From: Piromyces finnis
Lineage: Eukaryota; Neocallimastigomycota; Neocallimastigomycetes; Neocallimastigales; Neocallimastigaceae
Length of the DNA stretch: 64,000 nt
Direction: 5' to 3'
NCBI GenBank assembly: GCA_002104945.1
Contig: MCFH01000006.1
Location: 310,001 to 374,000 of the forward strand
The notes beneath the pieces are model-generated. The model was given only the letters and a program-made list of their open reading frames with translations. It did no database searches and was not told where the DNA came from. Below are positions 14,601 through 25,422 of this stretch, in pieces. The position numbers and the translations under genes were made by a program. Each line of letters begins with the position of its first letter. Within the stretch, counting starts at the first letter, position 1.

Positions 14601-14668
14601 AAGAAGAAAATGGAATGGATATGCACGATGCAGCTGAAATTTTATTACAAATGCATTTATGTGTTTAA
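11636..14668 (+). CDS. 1010-residue Ser/Thr-rich, mostly disordered protein of unknown function
   Basis: A single uninterrupted frame of 1010 codons starting at an ATG in an A-rich context (AAAATAATGTC) and ending in TAA. The composition is Ser/Thr/Asn/Tyr-rich from end to end. Four near-identical 16-residue units beginning DTSYSHS occupy residues 415-478. A basic cluster, SRKRKYE, near residue 520 could be a nuclear localisation signal. A Pro-directed patch, PTPPTTPLTKWSP, near residue 350 could be phosphorylated. The least disordered parts are a Lys-rich helix-like segment around residues 640-690 (EGANMEWLKEQEKKLYAKHA) and the extreme C-terminus, DAAEILLQMH. That terminal amphipathic motif recalls short AAxxLL motifs of fungal transcriptional regulators, but this is inference. 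No transmembrane segment, signal peptide or enzymatic domain is visible. A nuclear regulatory protein is the best guess. The gene itself is secure; its function is unknown. Confidence 0.85.
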   Translation: MSKLGNITTKAKSSINTSKKQKLNTMTRSKSLKKSCIYNPYVFPYNQNFLYYSPFLFQNPCMTPIIPPSKPKKSKSKSKATHSSVLSSKNTSNKKGSISSNSTKTTSTASTTTTTSSTPSTITSTTNVIATKTTTSTTTTLPSTTSPVKSSSPINNYSSKSHSLSATTTSIPSISTSSTNSYGLDQQQQLGCRIKGHTEKGEGIILNKLTSSPKPSSIYEKEPSTFTPATSSPSGTYTNNSSSSSYSSKTNSKDNYINNDSHYPSSHTKSNSTFSYPMTNTSESSYPTSSFSDKSASYPLNHGNPTIKPSSVTQTISYSHKETTDHFDVPSSITSSEYNMVNDTTSGNPKHLPTPPTTPLTKWSPNSKNDHSSYSFNPSCSKNMASTSYDSTEKKTGLLDYSHSHQNSSTTSFSDTSYSHSQQTSSNTIPDTSYSHSHQTSSNTIPDTSYSHSHQTSSNTIPDTSYSHSHQTSSNTIPNAKSYVNKYISTSFDMNSLDTNTKIKKENSNYNFSYDSRKRKYEDSSSMMPRTIENSIMEKSPKIDFISSNCRHLSDNNKIESESSSSSYPFFNDSYNTSPQHMDSLTKDEKNPNFKSYSNNSTFTNSLNTSNTMVDTSSPQKTVSSSYESQNLMSSKTKVKTTKYKRPKTYTTNIQLLSEGANMEWLKEQEKKLYAKHASRMNANLMNSLSKTGSSSNTKSTFVVKTSSPPPSYNTSVKSSSPSLNNNTTNMKVSSPTSSYDSTTKVKSPSPSYDTTSMKLSSSPALSYDDKTIGKTTKPTILSSYSTFKTPSTFEPSYSLNNSLIKKEYPSNYSSSMSSQNTSQVFPSPTSTASTFVHSSYQTKPSSIPPVSMTTSMPTSTTTSTTNYSSSYYSSSMNDGSVHHYNHSNSIPSERSIHSTYQNNNNNMITSDVISPNMNSQSTSSYHSMAMPAVVSTPSSYTPSQMSCTTQNQNTYHNRSMTRETSSYHHYSSAPSQTPIPMVFGEPRKEENGMDMHDAAEILLQMHLCV
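12878..13069 (+). repeat. 48-bp coding minisatellite, four copies
   Basis: Four head-to-tail 48-bp units encode DTSYSHS-(Q/H)-QTSSNTIP. The copies differ at only a few bases (first copy CAG for CAT; scattered C/T third positions), which points to recent expansion. A more diverged related unit lies just upstream. Copy number is probably polymorphic. Confidence 0.9.
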
Positions 14669-15150
14669 ATAACAGAATTTGGATATGCTTTTTATTTATT
14701 TATTCCTTTTTTTTTTTTTCTATAATGTTATAATTTTTTTTTTTTTTTTTTTTTACATTTATATATTTATTTTGAAATAAAATAAATAATAGAAAAACTA
14801 GAAAATCGTCATTTTATGATTTATTTTAATATCTATTCAACAATTTTTAATAATTTTATTGAAAAACAAAACAAAAAATTATCTGTATATATTTTCATTT
14901 CTTTTTTTAATTCTATAATTAAACTTTTTTTATAATTTTTTTTTTTTTTTTTTTTCAAAATTCTAAATTATTATTATTAGTTATATTATAATAATATTTA
15001 TATTTAATTAATAACAACAAAAAACGTATTAAAAAAAAAAAAAAAAAAAAAAACAAATCATGATTTCTATAAAAGAAATAGATAAAAATGAAAAATAAAA
15101 AAATATAAAAGATATATATTTAAAAAAAAAAAAATTGAAAAAAAAAGTGT
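14669..15150. other. 3' flank of the Ser/Thr-rich gene
   Basis: AT-rich sequence with several T-tracts (around 14708, 14737 and 14936) and a long A-run near 15030. No gene is visible. Transcript 3' end formation for the upstream gene is expected here, but no specific polyadenylation signal stands out from the background. Confidence 0.5.
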
Positions 15151-15821
15151 TATTGTGTGTATTTAAATGGGGTAAAGTTTTTCTCAAAGATTTTTTAGTC
15201 TCTCGTTTTGAGCAATTCTTTTAAAAATTTTTTAAAATATTCTTGTGTTTATCCTAAATTTTTGGAGGATTTAGCCAAAAACTCTAACCAGGATAAAATT
15301 TAATTCTATCAGTGTTTTTACCTGATGTTACTTCTTTTTTTTTATTTCATTTAATTTATTAGGTAGGGACCAATCCCACACAGTACAAATTGCAGAGTTC
15401 ATTGAACTTTTATGCAACTTAAATAATTATTTTATATTATTTTATATTTATTTTTATTTATTATTTATATATATTATCACCTAATATTATGTAATATCAC
15501 AAATTAAATAAATAAATAAAAGATGTGTATTCTCTTCCTAGTCTAAAAAAAAAAAAAAAAAAAAAATCAGTGTTTTTACCAGAGAATTTTAAAAAGTTGG
15601 CAGGAAAATCAGGAATAAACTATTTAAATTCCTTCTTGGGGGGGGAAAGAAGTTTTAACTACATCAATTCCAATTCAAGGGAATGGAAAGAACTTTGTAA
15701 GTGTTAGATTCAATCAGGACCTTATGAAGGAACATCATTTTTTAATGGTAACAGCAGAACTTCTAATGAATTAATATATATCCTAGATTTTTGACGGATT
15801 TAGCCAAGATAACTAAAATCC

Positions 15822-15971
15822 TACTTTTTTGACCAGCAATGGTCAATGTTCAAAAGGTTTGAAGCAACAAACAAGAGCGTCAATGCTGAGGAATTAGTAA
15901 GACAGGTCAGGAGGGCCAGTACAACCAATGGAGGGATCCTAATTTTGTGTTCCATTGGAAGTCAAATATAA
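15822..15971 (+). pseudogene. Fragment of an unknown element-encoded protein
   Basis: An open frame of 49 codons without its own convincing start reads through YFFDQQWSMFKRFE, then a segment with SVNAEELVRQVRRA, and ends NGGILILCSIGSQI before TAA. Composition and G+C are unlike the surrounding DNA and typical of real protein. It lies inside the decayed element island and is probably one exon-sized remnant. The family is not recognised. It could instead be a short exon of a cellular gene, but no partner exons are evident. Confidence 0.4.
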
Positions 15972-16144
15972 TTACTATATATTTTAGTAGAATAGTGACT
16001 TTTTTTTTTTTTTTTACTTTACTAGCATACATTATTACTCAATTTTTAAAGTCATTTATATTTATTTAAACCTATTTTTTTTTTTTTAAACATGTAGTAT
16101 AATTTTAATTAATAAAGTTTAAAAAAAAAAAAAAAAAAATATTT

Positions 16145-16167
16145 GATGTCGCCGTTAAAAAAAAAAA
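16145..16167 (+). mobile_element. Possible non-LTR element 3' terminus with A-tail
   Basis: GATGTCGCCGTT followed by an A-run. A closely related sequence, GATGCCGTT plus A-run (27550-27566), ends the LINE fragment described below. The shared GCCGTT-poly(A) suggests both are 3' ends of the same retroelement family. The site is short, so this is tentative. Confidence 0.35.
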
Positions 16168-16664
16168 TTAAAAAAAATAAAAAGATTCCAGTTTCACCTA
16201 ATTATTATTCTGGTTGTAAAATGGGGTATTAATTAAAATAGTCAACATTTGAATTTAATAATAGAAACCATGAATAAATTGTCTTGTCCAATGATTCAAT
16301 TGCCTTGGAAGAAAAAAAAAAAAAAAAGATGAATCTACCTGAAAATAATAAAAATAATAATAATTACAATAGTAATACTAGTAACAACTAGGGATAATGG
16401 TAATGACAGTTATGTTTTTGAAATAATAGTATTAAAAGTAAAAGATAATAATTCTAAAAAGTATTGAATAATACTTTTAGATATATATCTAAATAATAAT
16501 TTAGTTATATGGTTAATTTTTTAATAGTGGGAACGTTGATGATCTTAAAATACCACTAACCTTTATATTTTTTTTTAATTACTTATTCAATAATATATGG
16601 AATTGGATTTCACAGGTCCAATTTCTAACATCCGGATTGTATACTATTCAGCATTCTCATCCTC

Positions 16665-16895
16665 CCGCAGATATTGGAATAGATATCAACCCTCTCAGGT
16701 GACTAACATATGGGATTAGTATATGAAATTACAAATTATCCTATTGTGGGTGAAACATAAAATACTTCCTTGTGTATATGCCCTAATCCATGGGTAAAAC
16801 CAATAATGGATAAAATCCTTATGGATAGGCAAGGGTATATACGCGAATTAGAAGTCTTATGTATGTTAAAGAAACGCTTTAACAACTAGTGTAGA
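16665..16895. mobile_element. Candidate solo LTR or other element remnant
   Basis: About 230 bp of clearly higher complexity than the flanks, beginning near ATATTGGAATAGATATCAAC and ending near CGCTTTAACAACTAG. The first bases resemble the TGTTGGAATA start common in copia-type LTRs, and no reading frame spans it. I cannot demonstrate terminal TG/CA or a target-site duplication, so a different kind of repeat is equally possible. Confidence 0.25.
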
Positions 16896-17109
16896 AACTG
16901 GAACGACGGTTTAGTTTTAATAATTCAGTAATGACTATTAATTATGTATAATTGTTATTAATTTGTAACAAAAAAATATATATATATTTTTAATATATAA
17001 ACTCTTTCTTGGAGGAGGAGGGAATTTTTAATCATGCCAACAATTTGAAGGAATGGAAAGAATGTTATCAGTGGCAGGTAAATTAAAACAGAGTATTTAG
17101 GAAGAATCT

Positions 17110-17995
17110 CCAATTTTTTTTTTAGAATAAACTATACAAAGTCGACGAAAAAACAAAAGTATTGGAAATGATCAAATTTTTTTTTTTAGAGATTTTTTGA
17201 TATCCCCTCTCTCATTTTATAATGAAAGGGACTTTTGACTTTTCTTAAGTTAAAAAAAAAAAAAAAAAAAAACAATCCTTGTCCTTACTAAATTTTATGA
17301 ACCAATTTTTTTTTCTCGATTTAACAATTTTTTGTTAAGAATCTCTTAAAATCATTGTAATGCAACAATATCCTATGAATAGAATAAAGAACCATCCTTT
17401 TTAATGCTCTTCCTCTGTTCACGAAAGACCAAGATTAGTTAACCATTTGAAATGAAAGTTTTTAAAGATTCATGATCGAAAAGTTTAGTAGGAGAATATT
17501 ATATTATCCTACATGATAATTATTCTTTTATATATATTATTTTATATATTATTTAATAGAAATAAAATCATCCCCTCCCAATAATACCACAAAACCATAC
17601 TATACAATTTGCAATATTCATTTGAGCAATATAATCAATTTTATTTGTAATTATATATCTATTTTATTAATTTTTATATTATTTTTTTCTATTATTTTTT
17701 TTATTAATGATCCCTATGACTTGGTGAATGTAAAAAAAAAAAAAAAAAAAAAAAAAAGAAAAAATTATAAATTAAAATTAAAATAAAACATATAAATGGA
17801 ATATTCTCTTGTCTTTTCAAAATCAAAAAAAAAAAAAAAATTTAAATTGGGTTAAATTAAATCAGGTATAAGGACTTTCTAATTTTTTCATTTTTTTTTT
17901 TTTGATTATCGTTTAGTCAGTAGGCCAAATAATAATATTAATATTCCAAAATAATAAAAAAAAAAGTTTAAGGTAGTAATAACAACAGATTCATA

Positions 17996-18027
<32 letters not shown>

Positions 18028-21000
18028 CAGCCGCATGACAAAAAAATGAGATCATAGCGTCAATTCCTGTATTGATGTTAATTCTAATCTTGTTTTATAT
18101 GACAAAAAAAAAAAATTTTATTTTAATACACTTGAAAAAAGGAAATATCATTTTTATTTATTTAAAGTTTATTATTTTTTTTTATTAATTATTTATTTGT
18201 AATAAATTAAATTTATCCTATATCCTATTAAAATTTCAAAATATTTGTTGAATATTGCTGTTAAAAAAAAAAAAGAGGAGATCTTAGGTCATCAAAAGTA
18301 TCTAATAATGACGAAAAAAAAAAAAAAAAGAATTATTTTGAATATAATTTTCATACACTTTTTTTAGTCTTTTTTCATCCTTTTGAATCATAATAAGTGT
18401 ACTATTATTTAATAATTATAACAAAATAAAAATAAGGATACTAACATTATTAAAAAGACAATAAATGAACATCATTCTTGATAATAGTATTAACTATGGA
18501 AAGAATAAACAATAGGAATTAAAATTTTTTTTTTTAAAAAAAAAGAAAATTAAAAAAAAAAAATTATTATTATATATATAAAGATTTATAACTAATTTTG
18601 GTTTTAATGGTTCATTTTTGTGAATCCATTTTTATTTTAATATTCTGTTCCATCCGTCCATTCCTTATCATTATCAAGCAATTTCAATACTATTTTTAAA
18701 AATATACACTATTTTATTAAATAAATAAAAAAAAAAAACTATAAATTAAACTATTTATAACAAATATTTATTAGAGTTAATTATTTCTTTTTTTTTTTTC
18801 TTCAGTTTCATAAACTCCTATATTTAATAAAAGTTATTCAAACTTTTTTTTTTTTTAGATTTTATTAATTATTGATATATTAAAATATAACAAGCATAAA
18901 TATATTATTATTTTTTAATACTATTATTTTTATGGCAGTTGTTTTCTTTCTGTAGAAAAAAATAGTATTAAAAATTTTAAAAAAAAAAAAAATCATTATT
19001 CTTAACATATAATAAAAAAAAAAAGAATTTTTTATTATTGTACAATTTATGGTTAGATTTCATCTGTTTCATTTCATGTATTATGTATTTTAAAAAACAA
19101 AAAAATATGAGATATATACTTTTTTTTTTTTTTACAAATATTTCAATTTATAATTTTAATAATTAGATCAACTAAAATTAATAATAATAATAATAATAAT
19201 AAATACTAATTTAAAATAGGGATAACAATACTAATGAATAAACTATTGAACTTTTTAAATTTTGTTAAAGTTTTTTTTTTAGTTTTAAAAAAAATATTTA
19301 TAATAATGCTTCTTTTTTTTTAAAAAAAAAGGATAATAAAAAAAAAAAAAACTTAAAGTTTTTATTAATTAAAAAAAAATAACATGTTTTTTTTTATAAA
19401 GTGAATTAAAGTTTCATGAGCTATTATTTACATAAAATAAAAAGTTACATATCAAAAAAAAAAATAAAAGACTATTTATTAACAAAAAAAAAATATATAT
19501 ATATATAATAAAAGACTATTTATTAATGTATTAAATATTAAAAATAAAAAAAGATTAAAGATTTATTTTTGGGATAGGGATTCTTTCAAATCAACTCGTT
19601 TTCCTTTTCCTTCCCCTTCAAATAAAAAAAAAAAAAACATAATCCTTTACAAGTAAAAAGATACTTTTAAAAAAAACGCTTTTTATATATTTCTTTTTGT
19701 TATCACTCTTTACCATTTTAATTCATCTTAAAACCCCTTTTCAATTTCTATATTTGTATAAAGGTATATATATAAAAGATTATAAAGTTTATGATTAAAA
19801 AATTTGTTACTTTTTTTTTTAAATTCATCAAAAAAGTAAAAATTATTTTTTTTTCTTTTTGTCTTTTTTTTTTTAAAATATTAAACTTCATTTTTTTTTT
19901 AAAAAAAAGAAATCAACAAATATATAAAAAATAAGTAATAATAAATGATCTTTTTTAAAAATAAAAACTATACCACTGTAGTTATAAATAGTAATAACCC
20001 CATACCTTTAAAATACGCAAAACTTTTTTTTTTTCAAGTCTTCATAACACCTTTTTTTTTAATTAATTTTTTTTAATTAAATATTCCATTTTTGATAAAT
20101 TTCAAAATTTATTTAAATATTATAAATTCATTCATTTATTTATTTGTAAAAATTTATCAATTTTCTTTATAAATTACAATACATTCTAATATATATTGTA
20201 TATATTGTTTTTTAAATAGTTTTATTGTCACCTTTACATTTTCGTACATTCCATTTACATTAATATCATTACTAATACATTATTAAAAAGTTAAAATAAT
20301 AAAATTCTATAGAATTATATATTAATCATATATTAAAATAAATTAAGAATAGATTCAAATTTTATTGTTTTTTTAAATAAAAGATACATTTCTAAATATT
20401 CCATTCAATTATTAATATATCATAAAATCAAGTGGAAGAATTTTAAATGATCTCTGAGAAAATAAGGATCAAAAAAAAAAAAAAAAATGGAACCTTTGTT
20501 GAGGTGTAGAACAGCAATATTATCAATCTTTTCTGGTTTATATTCTCTTTTATTTTTTTTTCTTTTTAGGAATAATTATTTTATCTTTTCATTTTTTATC
20601 ATAATTCATGGCAACAGACAGCAATAAAAGTAGATTCCTTTATTTATTTATTTGGTATGACAAAAAAGTGTTTTTTTTTCTTTTTTTTAATTTCCCTTTT
20701 TAGTGAAAATTTTTAATTGACATTTTAATTACATTATATTTACAATTTGTATACAATACACACTACATAATGTAATGTAATTGTACATTAATTTTAATTA
20801 ATAAAAAAGAAGCCATTCATTTTTTAATTAAAAAATAAAGTTTATATTAATTTTTTTTTTTTAAAAATTTCCAATAATTAATAGTGAAAAGTGGTTTTTT
20901 TGTTTATTTTTGATAAAAATGAAAATAAATAAAAAACATCATAATTAAGAAGAAGAAAAGAGAAAATGAAAAGTGTTTTTTTTTTTGTTAAAAAAAAAGG

Positions 21001-22850
21001 GTTGATTTCAATTCTTTTGGAAAGATTCTCTTTTTTTTTTTTTAAAAAAGAGTTAACCTTTTATGCAGGTGAAGAGGTCCATCATCAACGAAATAAAAAA
21101 TTTAAAGTCTTGCTTATTATTTATTTAATATATTAATTAATTGTTCATTTAATTTAATTAATAAATTTATTTATTTATTTCATTTATTCATTTATAAATG
21201 CAATTAAATTGTAATGTAATTGTAATACATTTATTATTTATTTCTATTGTAATCTATTTATTACAATATATTCATAATATATTAAATCAATATATTAATT
21301 TCCAATTTAATTTTCAAAAAAAATTTTTTTTTATTGAAAAAAAAAAAACTTTTAGGTATAAAAAAAAACAAACTGCAAAATTTATACTAAAATAAATAAA
21401 ACAAATCAAAGTAGTTTTAAAAGGAATAATATTCATCTTTAACCGGTTTTCTTCATTGAGTGCATCCTTCCCTTGCACAAGCACCTTTCTATTTCTTTTT
21501 TTTTTTTTTTTACTATTTACTATTTACTATTTTTAACTCTAATACTTTTAATAATGAAAAAGGTTAATTTCATTGTAAAAAAAAAGACTTTTTACAAATT
21601 AATGTCACATTTTATATATTACATTATATTCTAATATATACATTATTAATACATTAATTTAATTTACAAATTAATTAAATATTAAAAAAACAAAACAAAA
21701 CAAAAAAGTAAAATAAAAAAAAAAGTTTCTTTTATTATTATTGATTCTTATTATGTTTTTCATTATAGCCAACGATGAATAATATCAATATAGTGCTAAA
21801 TGTTGGCTCACACGCACTTTTTTTTTTTTAATAGTTTTCACACTTTCATTTGAACAATTCAACCTTTTTCTTTTTCTCAACATTGTTGCTTATTGCTTGT
21901 TGCTTGTTGCTTGTTGTTGTTGTTGTTGTTATGGAACTTTAAAAAAATTGAACATTCTTTTTATCAAACATATATCTATGGTTAAGCATAAATATTAATA
22001 TGTTTATCATGTGAATATCATAACAAACAATCAAATAGGAAATTTTAGTGGATTGAATCACATGTTCCTATCAGAGTGGATGGATAGCCTAGCCAATAGG
22101 AAATGAAAAGAGTACATTATTTATTCAAAAAGACCATAAGTTCAAAAGAAATCTCAATTCATTCTAGTACTATTCATAATATATTATACCATATATTATT
22201 TTAACTTTCAATATATTTGGCCATTCTTTTTTTTAACCTTTAAACTTTTTTTTTTTTTTAAAAAATAAACCTCAAAAGTTTAGTAATAATCATTAGTAAT
22301 AAAAAAAAACCTAAAAAAAAAAAGGTTAAATCAAACAAAGTAAAATGCATTCAGCACCCACTTTTTTTTTGTTACAAAGAAGAGGTTGAATGAATGGAAA
22401 AGGGAAATTGAAGTTTTTTTTTTATTTTGTGACAGATAAAAAAATTTTTTTTTTACCCAAGATTTCTCCAACATTTTAAATTTTTGGATGGTGGATGTGG
22501 TGGTAGGGAAGTGGGGTATGAAAATAAATAAATAAAGCCCTTTTTTTTTTTTTAATAATTAATTATAAAAAAATTTAATTTAATAAATATATGGTGTAAT
22601 TAATTATTATTATAAAATGATATATTATTATTTTTAATTAAATTGGATTAATCGATTAATTATTTTTTTATCTAGAATGAGTCAAAGGAATAAACATTAA
22701 ATTTATATTGGTTAATTCAATAATATAGGATCACAATCAATTGTAATATAGGCTCAATTTAAATAAAGTTCTAATCTACTATGGATGCATGACTGGTGGT
22801 GGTATGAATGGTTCATTTTGACACATTTTCTCATCATACGATTCAAACAC
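17110..22850. other. Gene-poor AT-rich DNA
   Basis: No gene is supported in 5.7 kb of homopolymer-rich sequence. Small patches of higher complexity exist at 17380-17470, 20460-20530 and 22020-22130. The last includes a CCAAT-like GCCAATAGG. A GCTTGTTGCTTGTTG microsatellite lies at about 21890-21930. The 65-codon frame at 21198-21395 is an Ile/Asn/Lys artefact. Confidence 0.6.
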
Positions 22851-22858
22851 CCTTTTCA

Positions 22859-22878
22859 TGTATACATTAATGTATACA
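22859..22878. repeat. Perfect 20-bp palindrome
   Basis: TGTATACATTAATGTATACA equals its own reverse complement over all 20 bases. It lies in a local island of lower AT content (about 22750-23000) that also carries TGGTGGT and ACCACCA words in opposite orientation on either side. A dimeric DNA-binding-protein site is conceivable, but the nearest called gene is 2.4 kb away. Confidence 0.7.
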
Positions 22879-22879
22879 G

Positions 22880-25200
22880 AATTGGTGGTTATTTTTTTTA
22901 AAAATTTTCTACCTACCACCATTTTTTTTTCTTTACTAAAGGATTTAATGGTCATTCAACCATTTGGATGAATTTGCATCTGTCGAAAGCTAAAATAAGT
23001 TTATTTTTTATCCATTTAATACTCTGTATCAAATATCCCTCATTTAAAAAATCTTTTTCCTTCTTTCTGGACAAATTTCTAACTTTTTTTAAAAAATTGC
23101 ATAACACAACAAAAGACAACAGAGTTTTGTTACATCAATAAAGGAGAATGAAAAAAAGATATTTTTGAATTATTATTCTTTAGTTACATAATTGTATACA
23201 TTATTTATTATTTTATGTATTGGTATATTTTAAAACGTAGATTTTTTATTTCTGGAACAATTTAATATAAATTTTTATATTAAAGTTGATCATGACCATC
23301 TATTATTACATTATTTATTAATTGTATACAGTGTATACGATTGGTAGCCTATTCAATCATCAAGTGTAAAAATGTCAAGTCATTTTATTTGTATTCTACA
23401 TTACATTACATTATATTGCATTACATTTAATAAATTAGGTCATGTTATTTAGATCAAAATGATGTGACAATAATTATTTTATGGAAAAATTACATTAATC
23501 AAAGTCTATATTTTATCATTTGACCTATAATCCAATTGTAGAGTAATATTGCATTACAGTGTAATTTATGGTAAAATATATCAAAGTTTATTTCTATGGT
23601 GTCTACTATAATAATTTAATGAATATATATTTATAAAAATAAATAAATTTATTATACTAAAATCAATGAATAAATAAAAGGAGGAAAACTTGAAAAGTTG
23701 ATTAGTAAAACTTTGTTAAATTTTTTTTATTTATTATTAATAAACTTTAAACCCGGTTTTTTTTTATGCACTTTTAAACTATTTTTTAAAAGGATGCCTT
23801 ATCACCACCATTATTGAACATAGGAATGGTATCAAAAAAAAAAAAAAAGGCTAATAAAAATTTATGTCTTTGGTGCTATTGACTTTTAAAGGATCAAAAG
23901 TCTTTTTTTAATAAATGAATAAGTAAATAAATTCTAGTAGACTATCTTTTTAAATAAATGGATAAATAAATATAAAGTTAAATAAATTTAAAGGATTATC
24001 ATGTTCATCTTTTCATTATCGTTGAAAAATTAAAGTTTAAATTACATAATGTAATATATTGTAATAAATAATGTACAATTAAAATTCATTTAAAAAAGTG
24101 TCAAAGTTGAATATATTAATAATATATATAAATAATAAAAAACAATTGAATCAATTTATATTTACTTTTTTATAAGCAACACTTTTGTTGTGAATAGAAA
24201 CAATTCATTATGTTAAATTAATAATATATTATTTAATACAAATAATTGTATTGACTACATATATATACAATACTATTGCAATAGCTTTTTTTTTGTATAA
24301 AAGTTTTATATTAATTAATAAACATTACTATATATTATTAAATATATTATGAATATAATCATAAATTATAGGTTCAATATATTTTTTATATTAAAACAAA
24401 TATTAGGAATATATTAAAATGAGCTAAATAACTTTTTTTTTTGATAAAAAATTTATTCAAAAGAAAAAAAAACAATTATTTATTTTAATTTAATACCTGA
24501 TTAATTTATATACGTGATCAATATATTAAAAATAGATTCTATTATATCAGTTAATATATGATCTATTTTAATTTTCATATCATTTTTAATAGTCATAGGT
24601 TAGAATTTAATAAAAATTTTGATTTTTTTTATTTCAAAAAAATTCATTATCACAACATGACTATATTAAAATAATATATATAAAGTAATAATGATTTTGA
24701 ATTATTCAATATAAATATTTAAATTGAAACATATATTAATAATGTAAACAACTAATATTAATATACTATAATATATAAAATTAAATAGCTCCATATATTA
24801 TGATTATATTGAAATTCTATTGACTTTTTTTAATGCAATGAAATTTTTTTTATATATAAGGAAGAAAAAAAATCTTAATTTTCCCAAACAGAAAAATTTA
24901 TTTTATTTTAGTTTATTGTTTTATTAAGGATATTTATTTTATGTTTTATTAACATAAATTTATTAAAAATTTACATAAAAACATTTGAAAAACATTTAAT
25001 TTTTTAAATTTTGAACGTTTCATTTTATTGGTAAGAATTAATGAAATTTGAAAATTTTAAAATTTTTAAAAATATATAATATTTTGAAAGGAATAAAAAT
25101 ATATAAAAAGTATACTAATGATAATTTTTAAATTTTAAAAAAAATAGAGAACGAATTTCCAAAAAAATATTAAAAATTATTTTTAAGAAGCATTACAATC
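22880..25200. other. Upstream region of the 59-codon gene
   Basis: AT-rich DNA with no coding signal. It contains many short TATATTAAT words and several ACATTATATT/AATGTAAT words in both orientations. Promoter elements for the downstream small gene are expected in its last few hundred bases, but none can be distinguished by eye. Confidence 0.5.
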
Positions 25201-25242
25201 TTAAGTTCTATCTAATTGAATAAAAAAAATATATATATCAAA

Positions 25243-25422
25243 ATGCCACAATTATTACCTGCTTGTCTTGGTCCAGTTTCTTCTTATGAAAGTAGAAAAT
25301 ACAGTATTCCATCAGTGACTAGAGTTATTAATAATTCTCCAGAATGCTTCTCTACTATGGATTATAAAGATTATCTTTCGAAAGATAAATATTGTACTGT
25401 GCCAGTATCACCAGCCCATTAA
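25243..25422 (+). CDS. 59-residue orphan protein
   Basis: The ATG at 25243 (context ATCAAAATGCCA) opens a 59-codon frame ending in TAA. The frame extends nine codons upstream only through a TTG and AT-rich triplets, so the ATG is the sensible start. The composition is that of a real protein, not of low-complexity DNA: three Cys, several Pro and Tyr, mixed codons, and local G+C well above both flanks. The protein starts MPQLLPACLGPVSSYE and ends TVPVSPAH. There is no signal peptide or transmembrane segment. I do not recognise a family. It could be a complete small protein or the only exon visible of a larger gene, but no donor site is needed to close the frame. Confidence 0.7.
   Translation: MPQLLPACLGPVSSYESRKYSIPSVTRVINNSPECFSTMDYKDYLSKDKYCTVPVSPAH

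Larger units (their letters stand above)
15180..17110. mobile_element. Island of decayed mobile-element sequence
   Basis: This stretch is visibly less AT-rich than its flanks and contains diverged internal repeats. CCTAAATTTTTGGAGGATTTAGCC at about 15252 recurs with changes near 15780. TCAGTGTTTTTACC occurs at about 15309 and 15568. A coding-like block at 15630-15705 (with FLGGERSFNYI and REWKELC) has a diverged second copy at about 17008-17080 (with FLEEEGIFNHA and LKEWKEC). Broken frames and repeated blocks indicate two or more degenerate copies of one repetitive element. I do not recognise the protein family; gag- or ORF1-like proteins of retroelements are possible. Confidence 0.5.

Noticed and set aside
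25216-25242. N-terminal extension of the 59-residue protein from TTG
   Set aside because: TTG is not a normal eukaryotic start, and the added residues are AT-rich triplets; the ATG at 25243 has a good context.
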